This document shows, piece after piece, positions 21,852 through 33,130 of a stretch of 64,000 bases of DNA. Position numbers and translations under genes: made by a program. The first letter of the stretch is position 1, and the number at the start of each line of letters is the position of its first letter. Source of the DNA: Vicia villosa (lineage: Eukaryota > Streptophyta > Magnoliopsida > Fabales > Fabaceae); contig NW_026705786.1 in the NCBI RefSeq assembly GCF_029867415.1, forward strand, positions 310,001-374,000, given 5' to 3'. The notes beneath the pieces are model-generated. The model was given only the letters and a program-made list of their open reading frames with translations. It did no database searches and was not told the origin of the DNA.

Positions 21852-23327
21852 ATGGAAACAAAAGGCCGTAAACCGTTCTTCCTCAATTTCAAGAAAGTGC
21901 CAACACAATTGAAGATTTTCTGCGACAACATCTCTGGTTCTCTCAAATTCAGTGATTCTCTCAATACACTCATAAGTTTGGTACGAACTAATGTGGATGA
22001 AGTTCTTCTCAACACCATGGTTCAATTCTATGATCCGTTACTACATTGCTTCACTTATAGAGATTTTCAGTTAGTACCATCCTTGGAAGAATTCTCCTAC
22101 TTGCTTGGACTCCCTGTGCTTAATAAAATTCCTTATACTGGTAAAGAAGAAGAGCCTAAGTTGGAAGTCATTGCTGCTGCCCTGCACTTGCCGAGATCGG
22201 AAATTGAGAAGGTTTGGATTAGTAAGAAAGAGTATTCTGGATTACCCCTTGATTTCCTCTACGAAAAAGCGGAGATTCTTGCTAAAGCTTCAAGTATGGA
22301 TGCCTTGGAAGCTGTGTTGTCTCTCTTAATTTATGGACAAGTTTTGTTTTTCCATTATGACAAAATTGTTGATGTGGCTGCTATCAATATATTCCTTAGC
22401 AAGAATCCGGTTCCTACTTTACTTGGTGACTTGCTACATTCTATTCATTTCCGAGCATCAAAAAGGAAAGGTTGTGTCCTAGGATGTGCTTCTCTATTAC
22501 ATAAGTGGTTTATTTCGCACTTACCTCTCTCCGTAAGAAAGAATGAAGAAGGATTAACTTGGGCTCAAAGAATTATGAAGCTTTCTTTCGACGACATCCT
22601 ATGGTACCAAAAGAAGTTTGAGGGAACCTTGCTATTTGATAGTTGTGGAGATTTCCCTAATATACCTCTTCTTGGTGTTCGTGGAGGAATAACTTATAAT
22701 CCCATTCTAGCTCGACATCAGTTCGGCTTTGCCTTGAAGGATAAACCACGTTCTTTGTATCTCAGTGCAGAATATTTCCATTATGATTCCGACAAAGAGA
22801 AGAAGAGAGACCTTTTCATCAAAGCTTGGATGAAAGTAAAGAAAGTTGGCGCAAAGGATATAGGAAGGAGAAATTACATGCCATGGGATCCATATTTCCA
22901 ATGGGTTTATGATCGAGTTATGGAATTTGGGATGCCTTATCCATCTGATACACCCATAGTTCCAAGGGTAGCTCCTCCTGCTGCCCCAATTGCATTTGAG
23001 CCATACATTCCTGCTCCAAATGAAGACCTGGTTGCAACTGTTAACCGACTGAAAAAGGAAAGGGAAGACTTTGAGAGACGCTTACTAAAAGTGGAAGCTG
23101 AAAAAGAGGTGTTAATACAAGATGCCAAAGAGAAAGAGACTTTACTTGATTACTTTTCCCGCAAATGGAAGATTGAAGATTTTGTTTCTCCAGATCAGAT
23201 TAATTCATGGGAAAACGAAATTTCTAGGCTTGTTCAAGAAAGAGAGGAAATGATCAAGGCACACAAGGAAGAAGTCCGAGTCCTAAAGAGGAGGCGTCGT
23301 CAGGAAGACAAAAATCCTGGGATTTAG
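21852..23327 (+). CDS. Element A ORF1 protein (Ogre ORF1 family)
   Basis: 491-residue intact ORF. The first true in-frame ATG is at 21852; the upstream open stretch lacks an ATG. It belongs to the protein encoded upstream of gag in Ogre elements, related to a plant-specific uncharacterised domain (I recall it as DUF7745/plant mobile domain-like; not verified). Conserved blocks shared with C and B: FYDPLLHCFTYRDFQLVP, LSLLIYGQVLF, FLSKNPVPTLLGDLLHSIH, KWFISHLP, NIPLLGVRGGITYNP and DPYFQWVYDRV. The last ~110 residues are charged and predicted coiled coil (NRLKKEREDFERRLLKVEAE), ending in a basic KRRRRQ tail, possibly a nuclear signal or nucleic acid contact. Function in transposition is unknown. 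Its intact frame in a pol-less element suggests recent selection or recent origin. Confidence 0.88.
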   Translation: METKGRKPFFLNFKKVPTQLKIFCDNISGSLKFSDSLNTLISLVRTNVDEVLLNTMVQFYDPLLHCFTYRDFQLVPSLEEFSYLLGLPVLNKIPYTGKEEEPKLEVIAAALHLPRSEIEKVWISKKEYSGLPLDFLYEKAEILAKASSMDALEAVLSLLIYGQVLFFHYDKIVDVAAINIFLSKNPVPTLLGDLLHSIHFRASKRKGCVLGCASLLHKWFISHLPLSVRKNEEGLTWAQRIMKLSFDDILWYQKKFEGTLLFDSCGDFPNIPLLGVRGGITYNPILARHQFGFALKDKPRSLYLSAEYFHYDSDKEKKRDLFIKAWMKVKKVGAKDIGRRNYMPWDPYFQWVYDRVMEFGMPYPSDTPIVPRVAPPAAPIAFEPYIPAPNEDLVATVNRLKKEREDFERRLLKVEAEKEVLIQDAKEKETLLDYFSRKWKIEDFVSPDQINSWENEISRLVQEREEMIKAHKEEVRVLKRRRRQEDKNPGI

Positions 23328-23554
23328 TGTCTTTATTTATTATTAATTTCTTTATTTTAATGTAACTTTTGGGGTTATGACCTTACAATTTAATTAATAA
23401 ATAATTTTTTTTTTTTTTTTTTCAACACGAGTTAAAATTCTTTCAATTCCTTGAAAACATTGCATATGCATAATCATATCATTCATAAACATCGCATCAC
23501 AGGTTTCATAAAGACAAATGCCTCATCTTTATGCTGTTTATTTCAGTAAGAAAG
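23328..23554 (+). other. Element A ORF1-gag spacer with acceptor-like site
   Basis: Contains an 18-base T run (about 23407-23424) and CTGTTTATTTCAG ending at 23546, eight bases before the gag ATG. The same CTGTTTATTTCAGTAAGAAAG string precedes the ORF in element C (48104-48125). Confidence 0.6.
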
Positions 23555-24961
23555 ATGGATCTCGAACAATCTGTCAAAGCTCTCCAAACTCAGAATGCTG
23601 AATTTCAAGCTCTGATTCTGAACCTGGCCAATGGACAAAATGAACTGAAAGCCCTTCTGACTAAGAAGGAAAAGAAGACTCAGAAGCCCAAAGGAGTGAT
23701 CAATCTGGGAAGAAGGTTCAAAGGTCGTCCCAGGAGGGCCGAGGATGCTGAAATCCCTAAGAATGAGGAAGATGAAGAGAGAGATGATCTCAGCGTCAAG
23801 AACAATCAGGGAAGCCATGTAGGTTCTGATGGTGAAGAAGAAGAAGAAAACGAGTATCCCCAAGACGAGGATTACGCTGATGAGAAGTATAGGCTACTGG
23901 AAGAGCGTCTGAGAAGTGTGGAAATTCAGAAAGTACCTGGGTTGGATTTTGAAGAATTAGGACTCGTTCCTGGGGTCGTTATTCCTCCGAAGTTCAAGAC
24001 TCCCGTTTTTGCTAAGTATGATGGAATTTCCTGTCCTAAGATGCACTTGAGGTCTTACGTGAGGAAGATTCAGCCTCACACTGCTGATAAGAGACTCTGG
24101 ATCCATTTCTTTCAAGAGAGTTTATCTGGAACTCAACTCGAATGGTATTATAAGCTGGAAAGTGCTAGCGTCCGTACATGGGAAGATTTGGTTGTGGCTT
24201 TCTACAAGCAATACCAATATAACTCTGATCTTGCACCGACTCGCATGCAACTTCAAAGCATGTCCATGGGTCCTAAAGAAAGCTTCAAGGAGTATGCTCA
24301 AAAATGGAGAGATTTAGCTGGAAGAGTCCAACCTTCTTTAAATGATAGAGAGTTGGTAGACATGTTCATGGGCACGCTAACTGGGCCGTTCTATAGTCAC
24401 CTGCTGGGTAGTTCTTCTTCTGGGTTTACTGAACTCATTTTAACTGGAGAACGTGTGGAAAATGGTATTCGAAGTGGTAAGATTCAAGTGGCTGCATCCT
24501 CAGATACTACAAAGAAGCATTTCAATGGGAGGTCAGATTCCAATACTGTGTATGGGCAGAAAAGGATAAACCATGATCAATCTATTGGGGCAATTCTGAG
24601 CTCCACACCGGCGCCTCAACAAGGCCGTCAAAACAAACAAGATACACCAAGACGGCAATTCACAAAGATCAATATGTCGTTAGCTCAAGCTTTACAACAT
24701 CTGCTAAAGGCAAATTTGGTTACCCTGAGGGATCCTCCTAAGAACCCTAACACCTCTGCTCCTAGCTACAAACCCAACGCAAGATGCGCATATCATTCTA
24801 ATAGTCCTGGACACGACACAGAGAATTGTTGGCCGCTGAAGAACAAAATTCAAGATATGATCGACGCTGGTGAAATTGAGTTCGACTCTCCTGCAACTCC
24901 TAATGTGATCACTGCCCCCATGCCTAATCACAACAAGATTGCTAATGCTGTGGATGGCTAG
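23555..24961 (+). CDS. Element A Gag: capsid plus one zinc knuckle
   Basis: 468 residues counted from the ATG at 23555; an in-frame ATG eight codons upstream is not conserved in C. Order: N-terminal coiled coil (MDLEQSVKALQ..., about 1-45), basic then strongly acidic region (about 45-115), capsid-like domain (about 140-310; blocks WIHFFQESLSGTQLEWYYKL and SFKEYAQKWRDLAGRV match the retrotransposon gag family), linker, then a zinc knuckle C-x2-H-x5-H-x4-C (CAYH...GHDTENC, residues 411-425). It stops soon after the knuckle, so no protease follows. Role by family: particle assembly and RNA packaging. Compared with B the protease half is absent. Frame fully open. Confidence 0.9.
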   Translation: MDLEQSVKALQTQNAEFQALILNLANGQNELKALLTKKEKKTQKPKGVINLGRRFKGRPRRAEDAEIPKNEEDEERDDLSVKNNQGSHVGSDGEEEEENEYPQDEDYADEKYRLLEERLRSVEIQKVPGLDFEELGLVPGVVIPPKFKTPVFAKYDGISCPKMHLRSYVRKIQPHTADKRLWIHFFQESLSGTQLEWYYKLESASVRTWEDLVVAFYKQYQYNSDLAPTRMQLQSMSMGPKESFKEYAQKWRDLAGRVQPSLNDRELVDMFMGTLTGPFYSHLLGSSSSGFTELILTGERVENGIRSGKIQVAASSDTTKKHFNGRSDSNTVYGQKRINHDQSIGAILSSTPAPQQGRQNKQDTPRRQFTKINMSLAQALQHLLKANLVTLRDPPKNPNTSAPSYKPNARCAYHSNSPGHDTENCWPLKNKIQDMIDAGEIEFDSPATPNVITAPMPNHNKIANAVDG

Positions 24962-27154
24962 AAAGATAGACTTTTAGATCATTAGATTTACTTTCGTTTG
25001 CAATTTCTTTCCTGTTGGTTTAAACATTCGGCTTATGATAGACATTATCTTGCTTTAATAATCATCATCAGTGCATTGCATATGCTTGTCTTGAATTAAT
25101 TATTTCGCTATCACTCATTTTAAATTATGTCTTTACTCCGCATGTGTTTTGTGTATATTCAACTCTTGCTAAGCTGTATGCCTTTTAAGGGAGGATGACG
25201 AAAATGATACCGCAACCTCATACAGTATGCTTTTGAATGGACTATGCTGACGATGTACAGGCATTGTTTCAATTCCTAAACAGTGGAGATATAAGGATGT
25301 TAATCCCTCGTTAACCCCTTTGAGCCTAAGAAGTAGAAGTTTCTTTCTTGTACTAATTAAAACCCTTAATCATAACCTGGGGCAGGGTAGTTCTCAGTTA
25401 ATTTGGTTGTGCGTTCTATTTTAAGAGAATCATTCAGTACACCTTTCAACAAAGGTTTCAAACACAAACGTTCAACCGCACACATCAAAGTAGTATTGAA
25501 GATGTTAATCAAAATCCGATGATGGTTCATCAATCATCAAACAAGGCAGTCAATATCTTTTAAAAAAAAAAAAACAATTATGAAAAAATTAAATATTCAT
25601 AATTATGAAAAAACATATACACAAAGAAAAGCCTGCTAAGTCAAAATCAAAAGATGACTTAGGCAAAAATCAAGGCATCCCGCTGACTGTAAGCTCAACA
25701 TAGACAGTTCAGGCAAAAGTTAGGGATATCAAAAAATAAAAAAAAGAGAAGTCAATAAATCCCTGAACAACACAATATTGTGACTACCAAAAGGAAGAAG
25801 TGACTGCCATCTCAAAAGTTCTCTTTGCTGGTGAACCGTCATCATTATCAAAGGTGTAAATCCAAAAGTCTCTTGGAACCTGAATGCATAAGTTGAATTA
25901 ACTGAGCTTAGGACTGAAGAACATCACGAAGAAGGGGATGGGTATAAATAAATTTTGAGCCTTTATCTTTTGTTTCTTAAACCGTGAACCAGACCACGTT
26001 ACAACCCTTGAAAGTCCTAATTGAAGCATGGTTAGTTCGAAAGCATACTGTCACCAAAAAGGTATCCTGACTCCTTAAGGTTTACCAAAAATGCTGAGTT
26101 GATATTTCATTTTTACAAACATCATGTTTTTACAAATATCACGCTTTTACATCTCTTGTTTTAATGTTTTTTCAAAAACTCAAGACAAATGTATGCATTG
26201 CATCTCATGAATACATTATTAAACATATTCTACTACATAATTTCAAATGTTAGCATCAGAAAGAACTTGCACAGGGTACAACTAATAACTGAAGGTTATC
26301 CCGACAGACAAGATTACTCCAAGAAGCAATGTCTGCGACGCATACAAGGGGCATGGCACGTTTTGCCCAAACCAATCTGGGGCAATCAAGTTAAGATTCC
26401 AAGAACCTCTCAAAAAGCCAAACAGTCAGGGGCATCATCTTAAGTGCACAATTACTAGGGGCATGTCACCTACAATATACACTTCATAAAGTCCTCGCTA
26501 GGTGAATCTCTTCAAGTTCCTATTAGCTGGGGGCAGAGTATACAAGGCATGTTCAATGCTTCGATCAATATTCATTGGTGTTTTCCAATCAATACGAGTC
26601 CACGAATGACAAGTGCTATAATCACTAGGGGGCAATGTTCAAGACATCCATCTCCCCACAGAGCCAGGTTCATAAGATCATATCCCCACAAAGTAATCAT
26701 TAAGAAGACATCTTCAAACACGCTCGTCCAACAAAAGATGAAGATCCCCAACAGAGATTATATCTTCAACATTGTCATTTCTCCAACACTTTTCTCTTCT
26801 CCAAACATGGTTTATTAATATCTCTCATCCTCAGTCCGGATACATCAAGTTACTAATCACCCCCAAGCAAAATCATAAATCCCCAGCTGAGCATCTTCAA
26901 GACAAAACCAGATATCCAAATTACAATGAAACAGAGATTTATTTTCTCAATCAAGGCAACATAAATCATATTCACATATCATATATCATAAACATACTCA
27001 TACATCGCATACATTACCACATAAAAATTCATACATAACATGCAAAGCGTCTCATTTATTTTGAGAAGCTCATTATGTAACCCATGCATCATGACATTGC
27101 ACAGGCTTAACCCTACTTTTTGCAGAATACAGGTACATACAAACGAACGAAAAC
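24962..27154 (+). other. Element A 3' noncoding region with conserved blocks
   Basis: No coding region for pol. Two blocks recur in element C: about 25190-25470 (very similar to the minus strand of 46420-46690) and paired stem-loops at 25635-25714 (C: 46182-46265). Much of 26180-26800 also has a recognisable counterpart in C around 44950-45720. Confidence 0.75.
25635..25714 (+). other. Tandem stem-loops, element A copy
   Basis: Stem-loop 1: GCTAAGTCA (25635-25643) with TGACTTAGGC (25655-25664). Stem-loop 2: GCTGACTGT (25682-25690) with ACAGTTCAGGC (25704-25714). Each 3' arm is followed by AAAA. Equivalent stem-loops exist in C and, with different stem sequence, in B. Confidence 0.7.
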
Positions 27155-27640
27155 TCCAACTTTCCAAGATCTAAATCATCTACCACGAACGGTAATGACA
27201 CGATCATTTCCAAGATCTAATTCATTTACTACGAACGGCAAATGACACGATCATTTCCAAGATCTAATTCAGCCGCCACGAACGGTGCTGACACGATCAA
27301 GCTATCGGAGGTCTAATTCTATCATCACGAACGGTGAAGACACGACCGAGGACTTTCCAAGATCTAAATCAGTTACTACGAACAGTACTGACACGGTCAA
27401 GGATCCAAGATCTAACTCAGATACTACGAACGGTACTGACACGATCAAATCTCAGAGATCCAACTCCATCATCACGAACGGTGTGGACACGATCAACTGC
27501 GTCTACAGTCTAATTCAGTTACTACGAACGGTGCTGACACGACAAGAGAATCTAATTCTATCATCACGAACGATGTAGACACGATTATCTCTCCAAAGAT
27601 CTAATTCATTTACTACGAACGGTAATGACACGATCAACAA
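27155..27640 (+). repeat. Element A 3' UTR tandem array, ~48 bp, ten copies
   Basis: ACGAACGGT-like core at 27185, 27231, 27278, 27327, 27378, 27426, 27474, 27524, 27566 and 27615, followed by GACACGATC. Spacing 42-51 bp. The array lies shortly before the purine tract, the hypervariable 3' region of Tat/Ogre elements. Confidence 0.9.
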
Positions 27641-27808
27641 CATCTTCTCAAACTTCAACTACCGGATGGCATCTTTAAAGCCCATCTCCGACAAAAGTCC
27701 CTACTTCAACTAGGGCAAATTTCTTGGTATTCTTATGTTCAATCATCTTCTACCTTCAGATACCGACTGGCATGCAGACCACTCTACATCTTCAGGTTTA
27801 AGATAATT

Positions 27809-27821
27809 GAACAGGGGCAGC
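27809..27821 (+). promoter_or_regulatory. Element A polypurine tract
   Basis: GAACAGGGGCAGC immediately before the 3' LTR; element C has the same sequence at 44112-44124 (minus strand). Confidence 0.9.
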
Positions 27822-30800
27822 TGTCATACCCCAAAATTTGCCCATGCTATTCAAAACACAAAGCTCCAAAATACAGTCTCCTATACAGAAACTCTAAACT
27901 AGGGTTTGACTAATTCAAGGGAAAAACACTGAATCAATGGCTCAAGGTGGTTCAATAAGTTCCCTAATATCCCAAAGTATCTCCATATGAAATTTCAAGT
28001 CAAACAGAACAAGTTTGGTCCTTCAAATCATGTTTAGGTCAACAGTCGACCCTCAAGGACAAAACAGTCATTTCAAGTCAAAGATACAGTCAAAATTCAA
28101 GATATTTGGTCAACAACATCCCCATAACCCTAAAATCATCATTTGATCAAGGGTTGATCATGATGATGCAAGGAAAGATCAGAAAAGTCAAAAGTCAAAA
28201 GTTACTATTTTTGGCATGAACTGAAAAAGTCAACCAAACTTCGAAAATTCACCAAAAATTCATACTTCATCAGAAAAATTCCCACCAAAGCTCATTTTGA
28301 AGGGAATTCACTCCTCTATCCAATGGTACAAGAATCAAAGCTCATAGGTCAATGGTTTAAGAATTATGGCCTCATACATTACAGGTCCTTTTCAAAAGTC
28401 AACAAAAAGACACTTTCTTCAAAAGGTCATAAAATGAGAATGAAAAATGATTTTGACATGGAACCAAAGACACTGGTTAGAGGACTCTTTAAGGTTTCCA
28501 AAATGTCCACAAGCTTGAAAAAATATTGAGATATGAGGAAATGGCAAGGTGCACAAGTTCACATATTTCCAAAGACATGCATGAAGAGAAAATGCCCAAA
28601 ACTCCAAATACTTCCAAATGGGCTTGCATTCTTTTTACCCTATCATTAGTCTAAGCCCATGCACGCCCAAAGAAAGAGTCATATCATTTTTATTATTTTA
28701 TTTAATTATTTTATGGTTTTTATTACTATAAATCATAAATAAATTATATAAAATGGGTAAAATAAATATGAAATATATATATTTGCTTTGATTTTGAGGG
28801 AAATCAATCAAATATATTTCTCTTAATGAATCAAATGATATTTGAACAAATTAAATCAATATTGTGCAAAAATAGAAGGTTTCAAAAGCATATTTTCAAT
28901 CAAATTTCTCAAACTTGCAATTCAAGATTCAATAAGATTTGGTCAGGTTTTATTTGCCCTAATCAGTCTCATATAAATACAAAACAAGTGCAGATGGCAA
29001 GGGAGGAGGAAATCGGCTCTGAAGAACCCTAAATCCGAGTGCAAAAAGTCAAAGAAATTCAAGATCCAATTCTGTGATTAAGGCCGATTCAAGAATTGCT
29101 AGTGATTCAAATACGTTCCTAAGGTATCTCAGAGTGTGTCTCGATCGTTCCCAGGTTCTAAAGCATCCCGAACAAATCACTGTAAGTCACTCTTTGGCCG
29201 ATTCCAATTTTGATTCGAATCCTATCATCCAGGCATTATTACTGAAATTCATATGCATATTCATGTTTTCCATATTGCTATTAACGTTTCTGGAACTTTA
29301 ATTGAATTTCTGGGCATGTTTGAGACGAAACCCATAGTTAGGGTTTGAAGCTTTCGATTTAGGGCTTTCGTCTACAGGTAAAATTAGGTCCAATTAAGAC
29401 TATGGCTGAATTCGCAAGGTCCACACGAGTTTAATGGACCTGGTGCGAAAAATTTTTGTTTGTGTTTGCACCTGTTCGCTATTTTTCAGGGATGAAGAAC
29501 GTTTATTACAGCGCTTCTGGAAAAGAGCGTTGTTAAAGGTGCGGGCGAGAGGAAGAAGACGACTAGGTGTCGTCTCCTGATTGGCTCATTCAAACCAGTT
29601 TACGCGCGCAGCTTCTTGGTTCACAGATGGATCCGGTGCAATATGAAACACGCGTTAGCGTGTACCCTCACGTTCTCAGCCATCCGATTATCATCATCCT
29701 TCATCCAACGCATCCTGAAGCGAGGCTGCACCGTAGATTCCACGCGCGCGTCCACACCTGATCCCAGCTAAGTATTTTTGCAATTTTTTTTATTTTAATT
29801 ATGCAACATATTATTTTGTTTATCTAAATACATATCTATTTTGTTTTTAATTCTTTTTTTATTTTTCTTTAAGTTTATAAAAACTAATAACTAATTTTAT
29901 AAAAAAATATTTTTAATATTTATTAATATTTTTTTAATCATTAATATTTATATTATTATTATTATTAAAAAAAAACTTATTTTTATACTAAAATTCTTAT
30001 TTAATTCACTAAAATTCTAAAAAATTTCCAAAAAATATATTTCGCATCCGATTTTATTAATTAGGTCGTTAGACCAATAATTAATTAAATTATTTATTTT
30101 CTTTTATTCAACTTCGTACCCTAATTAGGGTTTATGAAGAATAAGCCGTACACTGATTTTATGTCATTTCCTTATCAGGGTTAGCAATATAATTCGCCTC
30201 GAGTGCGCGCCTTCAACAAACCTCGAAGATAAGTGTGCTGCTTTATTTAATCTTATTCTTTTAATTGATTTGTGGTTAGGATTTGCCTTGCGTTCATCTT
30301 CTCGTTCTGCCTTGTCTTTTCAGGGTTACCTCCGAGGTTTCCTCCGACTCTAACCATATCAGATCAAATTCGAAGCTAAGTGTCTATTTACTTTATTTAT
30401 TTATTTTTTTAAAATTTCATTATTTTTTAGGGTTATAATGTTTGCCTTCGAACCGATAAATGCACTCACCCTATTTTTGTTTATTTTTACCTTTTCAGGG
30501 TTTGTCAATTGCCAAAGCTACGAGTATCGGTAACCCTAAACCCTAAACAATAATGTTTTTTTGCCTTTTATTTTTATATACCGCTGGTTTCAATTCCCCT
30601 CTCCTCCGCTGGTTACAATTTCCCTTCCCCCGTTATTACTGTTTATATTATACTGCGTGGTTAGTAAAATAGGGAGTGCAACCCTAAATTAATTAGAATA
30701 ACTAAACACAAGATAATATAATCTGAATTGAATCACATGATTGGTGCACACACGCACGCTTTTGGGGTAACCCTCTCTGTTGCCTTGTTGCCTTGTTGCC

Positions 30801-31500
30801 TGTTGCCTCGTGTTTTTGCAGAATAAGCCATGTCCCTCGAATTCGAGGATACCTCAGCCGTGTTGCCTCGATAAAAAGGTCACGACCCTAATGATGCTGC
30901 CTTCGATACACAAATGACCTCGACCCTCGGATGTTGCCTACGGAAAAGGCTGAGGTATCTTCTGGCTGCCTACGAAAAGGCTTATTCTGATCCTTGCCTT
31001 AGATTACCTGCCCTTCTATGGCATGGGACAGTCTTATGGCAAAGGATACTTCGATGACCCTTAAACCTCCAAATGAAAGGCTTCCTGCCCTCTTATGGCA
31101 AGGATAGACCCTTTCGCTCTGAAAGGCTGAAAGAACAGATTTCTCAAATATAAGGTAAATTGCTCTTAAATTGCTTTGCCTTGCTCTAAATATTTTCAAA
31201 TATTCTTTCTCAAAATTCTTCGATATGGCTACGCTCATTTACGAGCTAAAGTCCATATCTTCTTCTTCTACCTTTCTGAAACAAAAAGAGCAAAGCAAGT
31301 TAAGAGCCCATGGATAACCATGGATGCAAAGGGTGCCTTACACCTTCCCTTTGCATAATTTACCCCCCGAACTCAAAATCTTTTAAAAGGTCTTTTCCTG
31401 TTCTTTTAGCCTTTCCTAAAATTGGATAAAATAAAAGTCGGTGGCGACTCTTGCTTACCGCGACATTTCGACCGATAAAAAGTCAGTTCACCGTATTACA
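27822..31500 (+). repeat. Element A 3' LTR
   Basis: 3679 bp, same length as the 5' LTR; one substitution noticed. Confidence 0.95.
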
Positions 31501-31505
31501 GGAAG
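31501..31505. other. Target-site duplication GGAAG, right copy
   Basis: Direct repeat of 17431-17435. Confidence 0.93.
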
Positions 31506-32894
31506 ATTGATGAAGATAAGGGTGACAGAGACTGTCCATGTCTCTCATTCCAAAAGGTATGCTCCATGTGAAATTGAGACATTCTTAGCTTGTTTAAAGT
31601 CTAGTTTAAAGAATGGAAGAAACTCACCAGGATAGGCTAAAAGGTAACTAAAGACCTGTTCCTATGTTTATAAGAAACCTGATGGGTCCTTGTATACAAG
31701 CTCAAGAGGAAGCTTGGAAATGCTTTTAAGAAGCCTGTGGGTCCTTGTACAAAGCCCAAGAGGAGGCTAATCGAGGGTCCTTGTTATAGCACAAGAGAAA
31801 GCTATGTGCTTTTGAACTTATTTTGGCTTTAAGCAAATGGGCAAGAGGTTTCACCGGGAATAATTCCTCTTTGGGTGGATGTGCCCTATTTTTTGTTCTA
31901 AGGTTTTTGCCAAGATGTTTCACCGGGAATAATTCATCTTGGGGGTTTGAACTACAGATCTCTAATTAGGAAAGAGCCTTCACCGGGAAGACATTCTCAA
32001 TCCTATGCCATATTCCTATAATATATATATAGTTTAACTGTCCTAGGGTTTACACTCAAACGTAGTTCTAAACAAATATAAACAGTTCTATATTTGACAG
32101 TAATTTAAATAAAGACTGTAAATTGAAAGCTTGTAAAGCCTAACCTGGATGGAGTGGAGGCCTTTGAAGAAGTATGTACAAAGCCTTACCAACAATTTTA
32201 TTGATGACAATTGATTATTTATGATAAACAGTTAAGGGTTTTTGAAAACAGAAGAAGTGAAGATGGACAAAGGTCACATAGGTATCTGAAGAGTTTCACC
32301 GGGAATAATGCCCTTCAAATACCAGAAGAATGTTTTGAAAACAGAAAGAAGATTTTGAAAATACAGTTTTTGAAAACAAACTATGAAAAGAAAAAGGTGC
32401 TGGGACTTACACTCTAATAGAGGCCCAATGAAAATGTTTTACGTTTTATGGAAACAGATGAAAAATGATTGAAATGATATAAGGTTTTGTTGTTTGAAAA
32501 CCTTAATCATCTGTTTAATCGGAGACTGAAAACAGTTTTGAATATTGACAAAAGTCAACTTAATTAAGGTAAAGATGAAATCTATACCTAATTAAGACCT
32601 AAATAATTAGGGTTTTATCATAAGATTATTCACAAAATAATTAGGTTAAAACAAAATGAAGATATATATATTTTCAAAGTATTTAAGAAAACACTTAAAA
32701 CATACTATTTTAAACCTAATAAAAATATATGAAATAAATAATATTTTTATGATTTTTTTGATTATTCACAAAATAGATATATTAAATAACAAGTGGGTGA
32801 AAAATGAGGTGAAAATGATTTAATTTGATAGGTGAGTTAATTGGTTGAATTTGTGAAGAAAATTAAACAAAATAGTGATAAAAAATAGGGTTTT

Positions 32895-32970
32895 GGTCTC
32901 ACCATGGTTTGAACCCACGCCCTTGCAACCAACTACTCAAAACAACACCACTGGGCCAACGCGCGCTTGG
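32895..32970 (-). other. tRNA-like Pol III box pair 1 in B LTR
   Basis: Minus strand: A-box-like TGGCCCAGTGGTG (32946-32958) and B-box-like GGTTCAAACC (32906-32915), the latter in a 5-bp stem with a 7-base loop as in a T arm. No full acceptor stem is evident. It could be a decayed tRNA pseudogene or a SINE head; sense orientation matches the LTR. Confidence 0.5.
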
Positions 32971-33057
32971 TGTCAAAGGAGTGATTCCATTGCAATACAT
33001 ATATTATCCAAGTGTATAGAACCAAAAAAAAGAAATAAAATCAAAAGGTATGGGGCG

Positions 33058-33130
33058 AGGGGGATTGGAACCCCAGACCTTGGGCACGCGCAACACACAA
33101 ACACTCCTTACCACTGGGCTATAACGATTT
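33058..33130 (-). other. tRNA-like Pol III box pair 2 in B LTR
   Basis: Minus strand: A-box-like TAGCCCAGTGGTAAGG (33106-33121) and a T-arm-like GGGGTTCCAATCCCC (33060-33074) with one change from the GGTTCGAATCC consensus. About 150 bp from the first pair and in the same orientation. Confidence 0.5.

Larger units (their letters stand above)
17436..31500 (+). mobile_element. Element A: non-autonomous Ogre-related retrotransposon
   Basis: A 14.07-kb element with two 3679-bp LTRs (17436-21114 and 27822-31500), a primer site and purine tract of the Ogre type, and GGAAG duplications. The internal region (6.7 kb) holds two intact ORFs only: ORF1 (21852-23327) and a gag ORF (23555-24961). No protease, RT, RNase H or integrase reading is found in the 2.86 kb between gag and the purine tract. 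Reading both LTRs I found a single substitution (A18635 against G29021), so insertion was very recent. It lies in opposite orientation in the 3' LTR of element B. It must be moved by enzymes of another element, presumably an active Ogre. Confidence 0.93.

Noticed and set aside
24962..27154. Hidden pol remnant in element A
   Set aside because: I looked for RT (YVDD, GLSGYNQ), protease (DNGSS) and integrase (TDNGS) blocks on both strands and saw none.
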